The notes under the pieces are model-generated. The model worked only from the letters and a program-made list of their open reading frames with translations. It ran no database searches and had not been told where the DNA came from. This document shows positions 51,446 through 63,794 of a DNA stretch of 64,000 bases, one piece after another. The stretch is from Macrostomum hystrix (lineage: Eukaryota > Platyhelminthes > Macrostomidae), in the NCBI GenBank assembly GCA_950097015.1, contig CATNEN010000002.1, forward strand, positions 1,736,001 to 1,800,000, written 5' to 3'. Numbering within the stretch: position 1 is the first letter of the stretch; each line of letters opens with the position of its first letter. The position numbers and the translations under genes are program-made.

Positions 51446-52695
51446 TAGGGCCAATCGGGTTTTTACGGTAGCCGCGAAAAAATCTACGGTTTACAAACTA
51501 TTTTCGGGAAATTTTTAATCTTTATTGTCTTTGCTGAGTGTTTTGCTTATTTTAGGTATTTATTTTTGGTTGATTGTGCTATTCCTTTAAGTCATTTTTT
51601 GTTTTACCATTCGTTAATATTTTAATCGGTGTTTATGAAGCGAACTAAGTCGCGAAAAAGAAAAGTAGCTAATTTTTCAGTACAATCTTAAGCATGCTAA
51701 GAATAAATTTATTTTGACAACAACTGCTATTGGCGTGACTCTATGGGAACTCGCTCATTCAATCACATGCTACTCATATAGTGGAATCTTTTAAGACGTA
51801 AACGTCGTCTGTGCGTGATTCAATTTTGTAGCTTCGACTTGAATGGAAGTAATGACAACAGAGCAACACAGGCGGCACTGAACCATAGCAGTAATACGCT
51901 TTTTAGTAGTTCTTGGCCAAAAATTTGATTTACGATTTACCTGTTTTGGTATCATAATGTAGCAAGGACTATACTAAAAATAGACATAGCTATATTATGA
52001 ATAAAATAGAGGTCCTTGTATTGTGGCCGGTGACTCAAAAGACTTGGAAGCGCTCTATAGGTCCCAGCTGAGCTACGTACTGAGCATGATGCCATCCAGA
52101 TACGAGACTCTAGGCCAGGGTACGTGCGACGGACGAGCGGTGCGGCGACTGTGTGCCTTGGAATCTGTAACGACGAGGGCGCCGCCGAAGATGCTGTGCT
52201 CGAAACGCCGAGTCTAGCTAGACCTGTTCCGGAACGCTGAAGCCGATCGGTGATTGGTTGGGAGGGAAGTGGGGTGGGTACTGGGAACGGAAATTATTTA
52301 TTACTTGGAGTGAGGGTGGTTGTGCGATTTACGAGCATTAGATTCTCGTACATAGCAAATGATATGTGATCGAGAAAACAAAGTATTGGGAGGGAGATGA
52401 GTGGGTGTGCGATCTAAAAAGAAAAAAAGTACGACTATGTGCATGCGCCATTAAAAAGTTGTGTGGGAGCGCTTGAGAGGTGGGGAAGTCATAAATCTTA
52501 AAAAAGGAGGGAGGTGGGCGCATTCTGACAGCAAGGAGAAGAAAAAATTGAGGATTTACGTTTGGAAAAGATGATCACGCAGGGTGAGTAATCTGGGAAG
52601 GGAATAGAAGGGACGTTGGAAGGGCATCAGAAAGGACGAACGCTCTTATGTCAGTAGCGGCAACGGCACTGGGGTCAAATGACTTAGCTATCCAC
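51196..52695. repeat. About 70-bp exact direct repeat bounding about 1.4 kb
   Basis: ATCAGAAAGGACGAACGCTC and the following bases to TTAGCTATC at 51197-51263 recur exactly at 52626-52692. The first copy lies inside the small exon 51192-51302; the second is in non-coding DNA with no splice sites of its own. Confidence 0.85.
52023..52251 (+). other. Unassigned coding-like segment
   Basis: This is a GC-richer block in AT-rich surroundings, open in two frames. One reads DSKDLEALYRSQLSYVLSMM to a GGTACG donor-like site near 52118. The other opens after an acceptor-like CTCTATAG (52061) and runs to a stop at 52249-52251. I cannot assign a family or decide the frame. It may be the terminal exon of a gene or a degraded copy. 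Confidence 0.3.
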
Positions 52696-52909
52696 CTCGC
52701 CTTGCGTCTTGCGTTTTCGCAAGAATTCACTACTTCATGCCTTTCGAATCTAAAGTCTGGCTTTGAGGTTAAAAATTAGCTTCAATTATACAATTGTTAC
52801 ATATTTATTGTTTCTAATCATTTTTTACGTACAGAAACATAACTAATTAGATTCCCAGTTAAAAATGTTGTTTTATCTCTTGTGAATACGTGCAAATAAA
52901 GTACTGTAC

Positions 52910-53259
52910 TGTAACACTTTTGCGTTACTGAACTGGTTTTCAAATCTTGTAGACTCGTAATCAAAATGTAAACTTTAACTTAGCTCTCACTTCGACGCCA
53001 GCCGCACGGGACGGTACCCGCCAATCACCATCGAGTGTATTTAACTATAAGCTGAGCCAATCAGCGTACAAACTAAGGGTTCGCGATGACATGCAGTATT
53101 TAAGTACAAACATTAAAACAAATACGAACACGGTAAATTACAGTAGATAAAGGAAGTACAATACGAATACAATATAATACTAGTACTAAATTACATCGCG
53201 AATGTTTGTGTAAATATGGAAATGCGCACATTCAAATGGGGCAAGAAGATCGCACTACA
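52910..53259 (-). mobile_element. Putative LTR with adjacent polypurine tract
   Basis: On the minus strand the 350-bp block starts TGTAGTGCGATC and ends GTGTTACA (TG...CA with TGTA/TACA ends). It is preceded directly by TTTTGGCGGAGGGGAGCAT, which looks like a polypurine tract, and has a CTTAAATA TATA-like motif. This is what the 3' LTR of a minus-strand LTR retrotransposon should look like. No second LTR or pol domain was recognised in the DNA to its right. Confidence 0.45.
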
Positions 53260-56200
53260 ATGCTCCCCTCCGCCAAAAGTCAATGTCCCCATTGAGAATA
53301 CAACATGCATACGATAATACGGTAACGATAAGCAGAGATAACCGAGTTGGGAATTCGATAGAATATTCGTAGCGATTAAAACAAAATGGTGAAATCATTT
53401 GAATATTTTCGACTGGGGAACACATAAAAACATTTGTGTAGCCATGCATTAAAACAATCACAAAAAAAGAAACCAAAACCCAATTCCATGTACACTGGCC
53501 TGCGAAATGCAGCTAAACACGATGCACTACTGATAAGTGGGTAGGGCAGAGGTAGGTGCACAAAGTATCTACAAACTGTGCTGATCCGTGCAATAGCTAG
53601 CCAGTTACATACGAGCTATTGTACAACAGCTCGTACAACAGCTACTCCAAAGCAAAGGCACGACAGCAAACGGGGCCAAAAAACGCAGCCCGGTCACAAC
53701 AGGAGCACGAAGCCTGAAACTGGTCAAGGCTCGTCGTCCTGTACCTCGCGGAGTTGCAAAAAAAACAAACGGGGAATAGTACATGCAGCGAAAACCCCAG
53801 GCATGCGCTGCGACAGAAGGCCAAAGAACACCGGCCTGTCCTGGAATGCCGCAGCCAAAACCAACGCAAAGTCAAGCGCTATAAAAAACGCACTACTTTA
53901 AGTAACGAATGTAGAGAACACAGTAGTCCAAAGGCGCCAAGTGCATTTACCGAAGGCAGAGAACAGCAATGTGTGAATTTAAATGTGTGAATGAAATTAT
54001 TTTTATGGGTCTTCCAGAAAAAAAATGTTACTAAATTTACTGTTTTAATTCATTTCTACATAAAAACTAAGAAAAGATGACAGAAAAATCGTTTTTTAGA
54101 GCTGAATATGTGGAAATTATTTATTTTAATTCTCATGACGATATTGCACACTGTCGCAGAGAAATGATACTCTTCCAGGAGTCACTTTGTAGTGCCAAAG
54201 AGTAAGACATTTCTACGCTCGTATATTCTTTAGAAATACCATTCCTCAGTACGAATACAATATTGTATGAAGCTAAATTGGAAAAAAGCATATAAAAATT
54301 TGCATTTTAGCTCGTTTTGTACTATAAATAACTACAAAATAAGTTACTTCTCCAAGGCTTAAAGTTATTGATAGATCAAAGTCTGCAAACGGTGTGAAAA
54401 ATATGATCCAACATTACAAGTTATTAATTAGTTATGTGCCCGGTAACAGAAGAAAATTATAAGGCAAATGAACTTTTCATTGTTTTAAACCTAGAAAGCA
54501 ACTTAATACGCACTAAACTATTTAGTACCTGTAGGTTTCTTACAGAATCTATTAAGTAACTCAACGGTAACAATTTTAATTTTAATTAATCTTCAATGAA
54601 TTATCGCGCAATCAATAGCTGCTAAGCAACAATAAATTTATATATGGTGTATTTTGTCTTATTTGATTTTCTTGTATTGATATTCAGGCCTTTAATGCTC
54701 TTTTGTTTATTATTTAGAAAATTTAGTGACGTTTTTTTGTTTTGATGCATTAACCGAAATTTTGAGAACTACCCCTGTACGGTTGGTATAATATTATAAC
54801 ATTGTTTTTTTTCTGAGAAACACGAATCTTTGTCTGAATTTCAGCTGGATTTATGCTTAATATTAAAAAACTAACCGATTGGCATATGAATTATCAATAG
54901 TGTTTTAACCTTTTCCATTAAAAGTAGATTTGCTACATGTCTTTTTCTAGGATAAAATATACCAGTAATAATAGCCAATCTACCAATAATAGCAGCAATA
55001 ATGATAAGTAAATACAAGGCAGTATATATTTATATTAATTCGTTTATAGAGCCAAGGATTTATTATAGGCCTACATATCAGTAATAACAGGGAACATTAT
55101 TTTCTCGTTTTTCTTTTCTTTTCAAAATAATATACTTATATTTAATGCCTTTGTCTAAAAAATTCACTTGGTGTGACACTCCCACCAAATGAGTAGTTTT
55201 GGGCACTTTGCAAAAAAGTTTTTTTGCTAAAATTTTCGATAACCTTTCCATATATTTTATTGGCATCTGTAACTAACAAACTTCCTGTAACTTCATGTGA
55301 ACTGCATGTGATATTAAAATCTTTTGATTTGAGTCCCAAACAACAATAAATTAAGAGTTTCCATTGTAGGGCCTAGGCAGTTCAACTGCCTTTCTGGGTT
55401 CTGTGAAATTTTTAGTCCCCTTAATGTGCAATTATCATAGCCACACACAGATCCCCATAAACGGGTATGCAGCCATGAAGTCTTTAGGGCTTGAATTAGT
55501 ATGGAATTCACATTCAAGATGTATTTACTTGTGGTGTAGTGCTCTTTCTAATTTTAGGCCCCTATATATTTGTGCACTCTCCTGATAATTCAAATCCTCC
55601 TCTTAATAATTTATAATGTAGATGTCTAATGTAACTTCTTTACTTATTACTTCTGGTCACCCACTGTGACATATACATTCATTATTCCACACCTTTGTCC
55701 TTTGGGTGGGCTGATAGGCCTACAAACTAAAACTACTGATATAGTTTGGGTAGGGTGGCTTTAACACAAAAGCTATGGCCTTCTGCCAGTAGGGCCTAGT
55801 ATTCTAGATCTTAGATTTAGGCAGTTTTGGAGATGCTGCTCTCAGATAATTCAGACACTATAAGTCAGATGATCTAGGCTCTTTGGCCAGTCTATACTTG
55901 GGCTTTCCCTGGATCGGATTGTAAGTAAGTAAGTAAGGCTTTAAGAGTGCTCACGAGGAGATTTGAACTGTTTCTATAATAGGCTTTGAAATGGTTTGGT
56001 CTTCCCTAGTGAAATTTGTCTATTTTTATACTAAACTTCTTCCTACTATTCAGGGTGTAACTCAGTATATTTAAATAGAAATAAACGTAAATATAAACAA
56101 AATGTATATGATTAGTGTATGCCATTAACCATTTCTGTATCTATATCTTTAATCTCCATATCTTTTATTTCCTGTATCCAAATTCATAGCTATGGCAGAA

Positions 56201-56390
56201 CTTTATTTTAATTTAAAAAACTTAGATTTCAAGGAATAACAAATAAAAAAGTAACATAGGCCTATTAACAATTAACATAGAAATTAACATTAACTATAGA
56301 CTCCTTTATTTTGAGAACTAATCAATTCAAAATGATTGTGTATAATTGCATTAAACAAATTCTAGTGCTCACCTTAGTCCAGCCTGTTTG
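53260..56390. other. AT-rich non-coding region upstream of CRELD
   Basis: The block 53578-53990 is less AT-rich with a basic open frame of about 107 codons (Lys/Arg/Ser-rich) and no family. It may be remains of the LTR element. From 54000 to 56390 nothing is recognised beyond short open frames. TAGGCCTA-type motifs recur (55068, 55370, 55710, 55793, 56260). Confidence 0.35.
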
Positions 56391-59210
56391 ATGCTCAGTC
56401 ACTGCTATTCAGCCAATGCATTTCTGTATGCCACCTTGGTCTGTCTATTCTTACTGGCTGCCATAGTCCACCCGGCCTCAGCTGCCACCGCCGAAGACAC
56501 TCTTAACAGCCGCTGCCGCGCCTGCGACAGTCTGGCAAAATCGTTTCAACGCGGCCTCGAACGCACAGCCAGAGACAATTTCGGCGGTGGTAACACCAAC
56601 TGGGAAGAGACCAGACTGGGGACCTACGCTCTGAGTGAGACCAGACTGGTGGACATCACCGAGAGACTGTGCAAAGACAAAGATGAACTGGGCAGCGGAG
56701 TGTCCACAGCCGAGTGTCACGCTATGCTGGAACAGGTTGAAGAGGATATTGAACGATTCTGGTTCGGGCCTTTCAAAGTGAGTCGGCTATTAACTCAACT
56801 ACAATAAAGAAAGTACTCAAGGGCGAGAGTGTAAATAAGACATATTAGTTAGGGAAAATGTGTTTGTTTCAGACAAAAAATATTTTATTTATTTATAAAA
56901 ATATTTATTCATGATTACAAAACGGGACTGATGAAAAATTAAGATGGGATTAGGTGAATATGGGATGTTATTGGGGGAAGGTAAGATATGATTAGCGGAG
57001 GAAGGTAATGGATTAAGAGGAGAAAGGTTTGGGATTAGCGGTGGAAGGTAGGGATTAGGGGAGGAAGGTTAGGGATTAGGGGAGGAAGGTTTGGGATTAG
57101 CGGAGGAACGTTTGGGATTAGCGGAGGAAGGTTTGGGATTAGGGGAGGAAGGTTTGGGATTAGCGGAGGAAGGTTTGGGATTAGCTGAGGAAGGTATGGG
57201 ATTTGGGGAGGAAGGTTTGTGATTAGGGGAGGAAGGTTTGGGATTAGGGGAGGAAGGTTTGGGATTAGCGGAGGAAGGTTTGGGATTAGCTGAGGAAGGT
57301 ATGGGATTTGGGGAGGAAGAAATAAGATTAAAGGTGGAGGGGATATGATTCATGGAAAATTATATGGGATTACGGTAAAATAATACGATATAGGATTAGG
57401 TGATTATTTAATTTTAGGGAAAGATGAGATAGTTCATGGGGGCATGTTGTGGAATGGTATTTTAAATCGAATCTAGTCTCATAAAGATCACAAATAAAAA
57501 CTTAGACTAACCCTTCGGCTGCGAGTCTGCGTGATTTCGTCTGCGTCAATGGCACCGGCGTCTGCTGCGGCCACGGCCGCTGGGGTCGTGACTGCGCCCA
57601 ATGCACCGACTGCTCCGGTGGCCGAGGCGACTGCAACGGCAACGGAACTCGAACTGGTGAGGTTGTGGGATCTAGAGTGACAGGTTGTGGGATCTAGAGT
57701 GACAGGTTGTGGGATCTAGAGTGACAGGTTGTGGGATCTAGAGTGACAGGTTGTGGGATCTAGAGTGACAGGTTGTGGGATCTAGAGTGACAGGTTGTGG
57801 GATCTAGAGTGACAGGTTGTGGGATCTAGAGTGACAGGTTGTGGGATCTAGAGTGACAGGTTGTGGGATCTAGAGTGACAGGTTGTGGGATCTAGAGTGA
57901 CAGGTTGTGGGATCTAGTCCTATTCCCACAGATCTAGATCTATTCCCACACCGGTGCCGATGCCGGTGTGGGAATTAGAGTGACAGGTTGTGGGAATTAG
58001 AGTGACAGGTTGTGGGATCTAGAGTGTGGTGTATTTCAATGTGCATTTTAGTCACATGGGTGACAGGGTCCTGTTGCATTAAGCCTGGGATCTATTAGAC
58101 AATTGTCATATTTACCTTGGCGCAGGTACCGGCGCTTGCGACTGCCATCCGGGCTACGCTGGCCAACAGTGCTCAGACTGTGCTCAAAGATACTATCGCC
58201 TTAAAACGCTGGATAATTCTAAAGTCGATGAATCAGCAGCAGCTGCTGGGGCGTGTCTGCCCTGCAGTCCCGGCTGTCGCAGCAGCTGCACCGGCCCGCT
58301 GGCAACTCAATGCGACTCGTGCGCAGACGGCTTTGAGCAGGACGGCACCAGTGGCGCCTGCTCAGACATTGACGAGTGCAAATCAGGCCGTGATCCGTGC
58401 GTCGGCGGTTCAAGATTCTGCGAGAACCTGCCTGGCAGCTATCGGTGCCGGGACTGCGACATCGCCTGCGCCACCTGCTCCGGCTCAGGACCGGCTGGCT
58501 GTCTGACCTGCGCCAAGGGATTCGAACCCGCGACCACAGGCAGCGGGTGTCAAGACGTGAACGAATGCAGCCCGGATAGTCCTCATTGCACTGGACCGCA
58601 CGAGAGATGCGTCAATTTGCCAGGTGAGTTGCTGCGCCTGATGCCCTTGCCATTCCAGTAAAAACTATGATATACCAGTTGACTGTGCGAGTTCATGAAA
58701 TTCAAATAAGCAGCTAGAATGCTCTTTGACTTCTATTTTTTATAATTTTTTGTCTGTAACTCCTGTTTTTACCCGTCCGTATTGTCAGCTTCTACCTGTC
58801 TGTATTGTCTGTTTCTATTGTCTGTTTGTACCATGATTTCTCACTGCCATGCAACCCACCTCAAACTCCATCCAGGCAGTTACCGTTGCGACTGTCAGCC
58901 TGGCTACCAGCGCTCGGGCTCCCAGTGCCTGCCTAAACCAAGCCCGACCAAGAAACCCCCAGTTGGAGCTAAACAGGCTGGTGGCAAAGCTGGCAATAAG
59001 AAGGCCAAGCCGCCCAAGCTAATCTGGACTGTCGCCTACACAATTGAGTTCGCCAAATTCTTTGCCGCCATAGTCGGATTAGCAATCTTCGCTGTGGCTG
59101 TCAAAGGCCGTCCATTGTTAGTGACGGTGGCTGCTGCTCTTGCCGGCTGGTACCTGTGCCGTCAGAGCTCAGTGCTAGATAGAGTCTACCTGCACGGCGG
59201 CTGGCGCTGA
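56391..59210 (+). CDS. CRELD: CRELD family protein (cysteine-rich with EGF-like domains), membrane-anchored
   Basis: Four exons, 56391-56777, 57506-57656, 58126-58623 and 58876-59210, join in phase (0, 1, 1) to give 456 residues. A signal peptide (LYATLVCLFLLAAIVHPASA) is followed by the WE-type CRELD domain (CRACDSLAKSF; NTNWEETRLGTY). Next come EGF/laminin-type Cys repeats (CDCHPGYAGQQC), a calcium-binding EGF (DIDECKSGRDPC), a furin-like CxxCSGSGPAGCLTC segment, and a second cbEGF (VNECSPDSPHC, CVNLPGSYRCDC) split by the last intron. The C-terminus has two hydrophobic segments (FAAIVGLAIFAVAV; LLVTVAAALAGWYL), as in CRELD1 rather than soluble CRELD2. CRELD proteins work in the ER lumen/membrane, as folding or isomerase-type factors. 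An AATAAA lies at 59268. Introns 1 and 2 contain minisatellites. Confidence 0.93.
56990..57345. repeat. Minisatellite, 21-bp unit, in CRELD intron 1
   Basis: About 15 units of GGGATTAGGGGAGGAAGGTTT with AGCGGAGG, AGCTGAGG and TATGGGATTTG variants. Confidence 0.92.
57657..58025. repeat. Minisatellite, 22-bp unit, starting at the 5' splice site of CRELD intron 2
   Basis: About 12 units of GTGACAGGTTGTGGGATCTAGA directly from the donor GTGAGG at 57657. The array is then broken by a palindrome (ATTCCCACACCGG and CCGGTGTGGGAAT, 57943-57977) and two more units follow. Confidence 0.93.
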
Positions 59211-60830
59211 TCAGTTGTGGATTGTTTTTAGCGATTTTTGTGTCATCTCGCGCATTAGCCAGTCAAATAAAGGCTGGACGAAAATTGATCGTGAATAAGG
59301 TGTCAAAGCCATAGACACAAAGCGTTTTCTACTAGTTTCGAACTTCTGACATCTCCGTCAGTCAGTCAGCTCTAGCCACTCATCCACGAATGCTCTAACA
59401 ACCCTACTTTAATGTTGGATATTTGGCTAGCTTATTGTAAGTATAAAATGAAGGAGACCATTACTAATAAGGTTTATAGTTATTATTAGTAGCTAATCTT
59501 AGCTTGAATTTAGGGGGTCGCTTGGCTAGTCGTCTATACTAAACTGTTGACATCTTAATCTGCTCTGTAATTTTTCAGGAATCTAGCTTCATGATATAAA
59601 ATACTATTATAATTCTTTAATTTCCCATATTCCGAGTTAACAATTTTCTTTCTATTATTTAATACTTTTGATGCGAAAGTACTTGCAACCAAATTATATT
59701 TGTAACTGACAGTATTTCATAACTCACGCATGCAAAATGTACGAGTAGTTTCTTTTCTAATCGCTATTCTTTCTTTGCTTTTAGTTTTTTTGCTAACAAA
59801 TTGCGAGGCTCAGTTATTTATTATGAAGAAATTAACTTTTGTCTCTGGTTAGTAATTTCAAATAAATTACTAACAAATGGGTAGGTCCATACAACACTCG
59901 ACTCCGATTGGCCAGAAGAGCTATTGCTATTTTTAGCGACGGTTTTATCTAGGGAATCCCTCTTTTCCTCGCCACTAACAGAGTCAGGTGACTTGTCTTG
60001 GTCAATGAAAATGAAACGCCTGACTTATCGAGCTGCGATTCCTTTTAAAGTTACTTTTCTAATACGCCAGCAAATTATGTAATGCAATTATCTTATTATC
60101 TGTTATTATACTTTCTTTGCCATAATCTTCATTTTTGGCACAGTACACCCACATGCATGAGTTTCCTAATTCGGAATGCACTCCAACCCAATTCACCAAC
60201 GGCACAACTGCTGACACTAATCTCCTCCTTTGTTTTGTTTCATTGTTCTGAATTTAGCCTACTTGTTTAACGTTAGTTTATATTGCATATTTGCTTGCGT
60301 CTATATAGTTTTATACACTTTAGGGATAAAGTTCAGCTGAGAATATTGCTGCTTAAACTATGCGCATTATTAAATTACATTGATTGCTCTTCACAAGTCT
60401 ATCTAGTCCCGTTCTTCTGTCATGCTAGCCGCAATTATGAAATGCGAAGTTAACAAAAAGATAAACAGTTCAGCTACTCTACTTGTGAGTAGCCAGTCTT
60501 GTATTAAGTTGTTCTTTTTTTGTCCGTGTTGAGATGAGTCACGTGACCGATTGGAATTAGCTAAAGAGAAATCTAGGAAAAAACGAATAACTCAACTTAT
60601 TAGTGTAAACTGTCATTTCGTATTGTTTTTAGCTCGATATTTTTAAAATGAACAAAATATAATAGTTCCAACAAGTATATTTTTCAGCGTACCCATTTAA
60701 AAAACTCTACTTCCCGCTAGAAAAATAATAGCGGGAGGTTTAGGTAGGTTTAGGTAAGAGGCATTTAGGACACAATTTTTGCCACCTGTAATGGCGCTGA
60801 TGCTAATAGACAATTGTTCCACTCCGTATA
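59211..60830. other. AT-rich intergenic DNA
   Basis: Beyond the CRELD poly(A) signal nothing is recognised. A short GGTTTAGGTAGGTTTAGGTA run occurs at about 60736. Confidence 0.4.
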
Positions 60831-60834
60831 AACG

Positions 60835-61292
60835 TTTCACCCACTGATTGCTGATTGGCTGAGCAGCTCCAACCGATCGCCGATTGGCTGAGAGACTCTA
60901 ACGAATCGCTGATTGGCTACGCCATTCTAACGAATCGCTGATTGACTAAGCAACTCTTACTAATCGCTAATTAGCTGAGCAGCTCCAACCGATCGCCGAT
61001 TGGCTGAGAGACTCTTACAAATCGCTGATTGGCTACGCCATTCTAACGAATCGCTGATTGACTAAGCAACTCTTACTAATCGCTAATTAGCTGAGCAGCT
61101 CCAACCGATCGCCGATTGGCTGAGAGACTCTTACAAATCGCTGATTGGCTACGCCATTCTAACGAATCGCTGATTGACTAAGCAACTCTTACTAATCGCT
61201 AATTAGCTGAGCAGCTCCAACCGATCGCCGATTGGCTGAGACTCTTAAAAATCGCTGATTGGCTACGCCATTCTAACGAATCGCTCAGAAGC
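60835..61292. repeat. Minisatellite, about 29-bp unit with four-unit higher-order repeat
   Basis: Units of AATCGCTGATTGGCTACGCC, GATCGCCGATTGGCTGAGAG, AATCGCTGATTGACTAAGCA and AATCGCTAATTAGCTGAGCA types follow each other in a fixed order. The block of about 117 bp is repeated three to four times. Most units contain ATTGG (CCAAT on the other strand). Confidence 0.92.
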
Positions 61293-61294
61293 CA

Positions 61295-62265
61295 TGCAAC
61301 CACTAGCTATAATTATTGGTTTAGACAAACTTAACTATTAAGAATCTCATGCCGTACAATTTACTAAAACTTTTACTTTTAAAAGTTAGTGAAACACAAA
61401 TATGCGAGCAGTTTACGGCGAAATAAAAAAAATTAAACCCCACGAAATGCCAAACAGCATCACCAGAAGCGAAAAATGAACATATCTAAATTCAATTGTT
61501 TAGAACAAAACAAAGCTAATTCAATACCAAATAATCTGACACCTAAAAAACAAAAAACTAAAAGAGTGCAAAAACACAATGTGAGATTTTGTGATCGCTC
61601 TGTGATCCATTAACCGGATAATAATTTACGCGAGACAAAAATACATAACAACAATGGCCGAAGCAAAGACAGATCGGCAGCCAACATTGCATGCCGAGAA
61701 AACTAAGATACTTTGCAAAATGTCAGCTGGATAAAGACTAAAAACATACAGGATACATACTACTTAATCGAGTAGCTATACGAGTAGTACATATAGTAGT
61801 TTTAGCTGCGTAAGTAGTGTGATTAGAGTACAGCATCTTATAATACAATAATGATTTCGCAAAGGAATGTTCAAATTTTATTCAAGATGGCACTTTTGGA
61901 GAATTCCACTGTCATTGTAACATTGCTATTAAATATAAGTTACTCTGCTGTCTTAGTGAGAAGGAAAAGCTGAGTATGAACTGTGTTTTATAGAACAACT
62001 CTATGACATAGTGTTTGAGTACAACGGAAAATGCCACGATAAAAATGATTTTATCATAAACAAAAAGGGGAGGGTAGGGTGTGTATAACTAAAACAGAAC
62101 TTATTTACACTGTCAGCATATGACAGCTTTCAGCCAAGGCAGTTGCGGTGCAAATTAAAATGTTACAAAAGTCGACCAATTTACTCTATAAATCCCAAAA
62201 TAAGGATTGTAGAATAACAACGTTAAAATCACAGATTGACTATTTAATTTCACGTCAAATAAATC
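61295..62265. other. AT-rich intergenic DNA
   Basis: No coding or RNA gene recognised. Confidence 0.35.
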
Positions 62266-62269
62266 CAAA

Positions 62270-63356
62270 CCCAAGACTACTAAGATCCCATCTAAATCAT
62301 TTCAAAATCAAAATCCCCATCACAAGGATTCAGATCCCGTCTCAAAAAAATCCCAAATCCAGATCCCATCTTAACAAATCTGAAATTCAGATCCCGTCTC
62401 AAAAAATACCAAATCCAGATCCCGTCTTAACAAATCTGAAATTCAGATCCCGTCTTAATAAATCCTAAATCCAGATCCCATCTTAACAAATCTGAAATTC
62501 AGATCCCGTCTCAATAAATCCCAAATCCAGATCCCGTCTTAACAAATCTGAAATTCAGATCCCGTCTCAATAAATCCTAAATCCAGATCCCATCTTAACA
62601 AATCTGAAATTCAGATCCCGTCTCAAAAAATCCCAAATCCAGATCCCGTCTTAACAAATCTGAAATTCAGATCCCGTCTCAAAAAATCCCAAATCCAGAT
62701 CCCGTCTTAACAAATCTGAAATTCAGATCCCGTCTCAATAAATCCCAAATCCAGATCCCATCTTAACAAATCTGAAATTCAGATCCCGTCTCAATAAATC
62801 CCAAATCCAGATCCCATCTTAACAAATCTGAAATTCAGATCCCGTCTCAAAAAATCCCAAATCCAGATCCCGTCTTAACAAATCTGAAATTCAGATCCCG
62901 TCTCAAAAAATCCCAAATCCAGATCCCGTCTTAACAAATCTGAAATTCAGATCCCGTCTCAATAAATCCTAAATCCAGATCCCATCTTAACAAATCTGAA
63001 ATTCAGATCCAGTCTCAATAAATCCTAAATCCAGATCCCGTCTTAACAAATCTGAAATTCAGATCCCGTCTCAATAAATCCCAAATCCAGATCCCGTCTT
63101 AACAAATCTGAAATTCAGATCCCGTCTCAATAAATCCTAAATCCAGATCCCATCTCAACTAATCTTAAATTCAGATCCCATCTCAACAAATTTCAAATTC
63201 AGATCCCATCTCAACAAATCTCAAATTCAGATCCCATCTCAATAAATCCTAAAGCCAGATCCCATCTCAACAAATCTCAATTTCAGATCCCATCTCAATA
63301 AATCCTAAAGCCAGATCCCATCTCAATAAATCCTAAATCCAGATCCCATCTCACCC
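62270..63356. repeat. Minisatellite, 28-bp monomers alternating as a 56-bp dimer
   Basis: Monomer A (AATCCCAAATCCAGATCCCG + TCTTAACA) alternates with monomer B (AATCTGAAATTCAGATCCCG + TCTCAATA) for about 38 monomers. Monomers near both ends are more divergent, as expected when arrays homogenise from the centre. Confidence 0.95.
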
Positions 63357-63473
63357 ATCAGTCAGATCTTTCTATACTGTTCAAGAAACTAGCATAGATC
63401 TGGTTAGGAACAATTGTTAAATCTAACTGTCTATGCAGGATAACCGATAACAGGTTCAGCCATAGAGTATTGC

Positions 63474-63752
63474 TCAAGTGATGGAAACTGTTGTAGGCTG
63501 ATAAACTGGATCGGCGCCCAGCCTCAGCTGTTGAGTGGTCCTCTGCAGAGTGTCCTCCTCCGCCAAGATGGCGCTTGCCTCGGCTGCCTCCGCCTCCAGG
63601 CTGGTGTCGTCTTTGAATCGGCTGAACAGCCGCTGTACGGCCAGCGAGTGCCGGGCGGCTCGGAGGGCGCGGCGTCTGCAGTGGCGACGCAAAACGACAA
63701 AAGCTGCGAGCAGGAAGATGACACCCAGCAGGCAGGCCAGTGATATGAAAAC
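63474..63752 (-). CDS. Last exon of a single-pass membrane protein (partial, unidentified)
   Basis: After a clean acceptor (CACTGTTCTGCAG) the minus strand opens phase 0 with a hydrophobic helix (VFISLACLLGVIFLLAAFVV), then a basic stop-transfer stretch (LRRHCRRRALRAARH), then a 65-residue cytosolic tail rich in Glu/Ala that ends QPTTVSIT. The rest of the gene lies to the right, through the minisatellite intron and beyond the window. The composition is GC-rich and coding-like, unlike the flanks. I do not recognise the family. The layout suggests the C-terminus of a type I receptor or adhesion protein. Confidence 0.65.
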   Translation of the reverse strand, partial: VFISLACLLGVIFLLAAFVVLRRHCRRRALRAARHSLAVQRLFSRFKDDTSLEAEAAEASAILAEEDTLQRTTQQLRLGADPVYQPTTVSIT

Positions 63753-63794
63753 CTGCAGAACAGTGAGGGTCGGAGATGCGATTCACTTTTTAGC

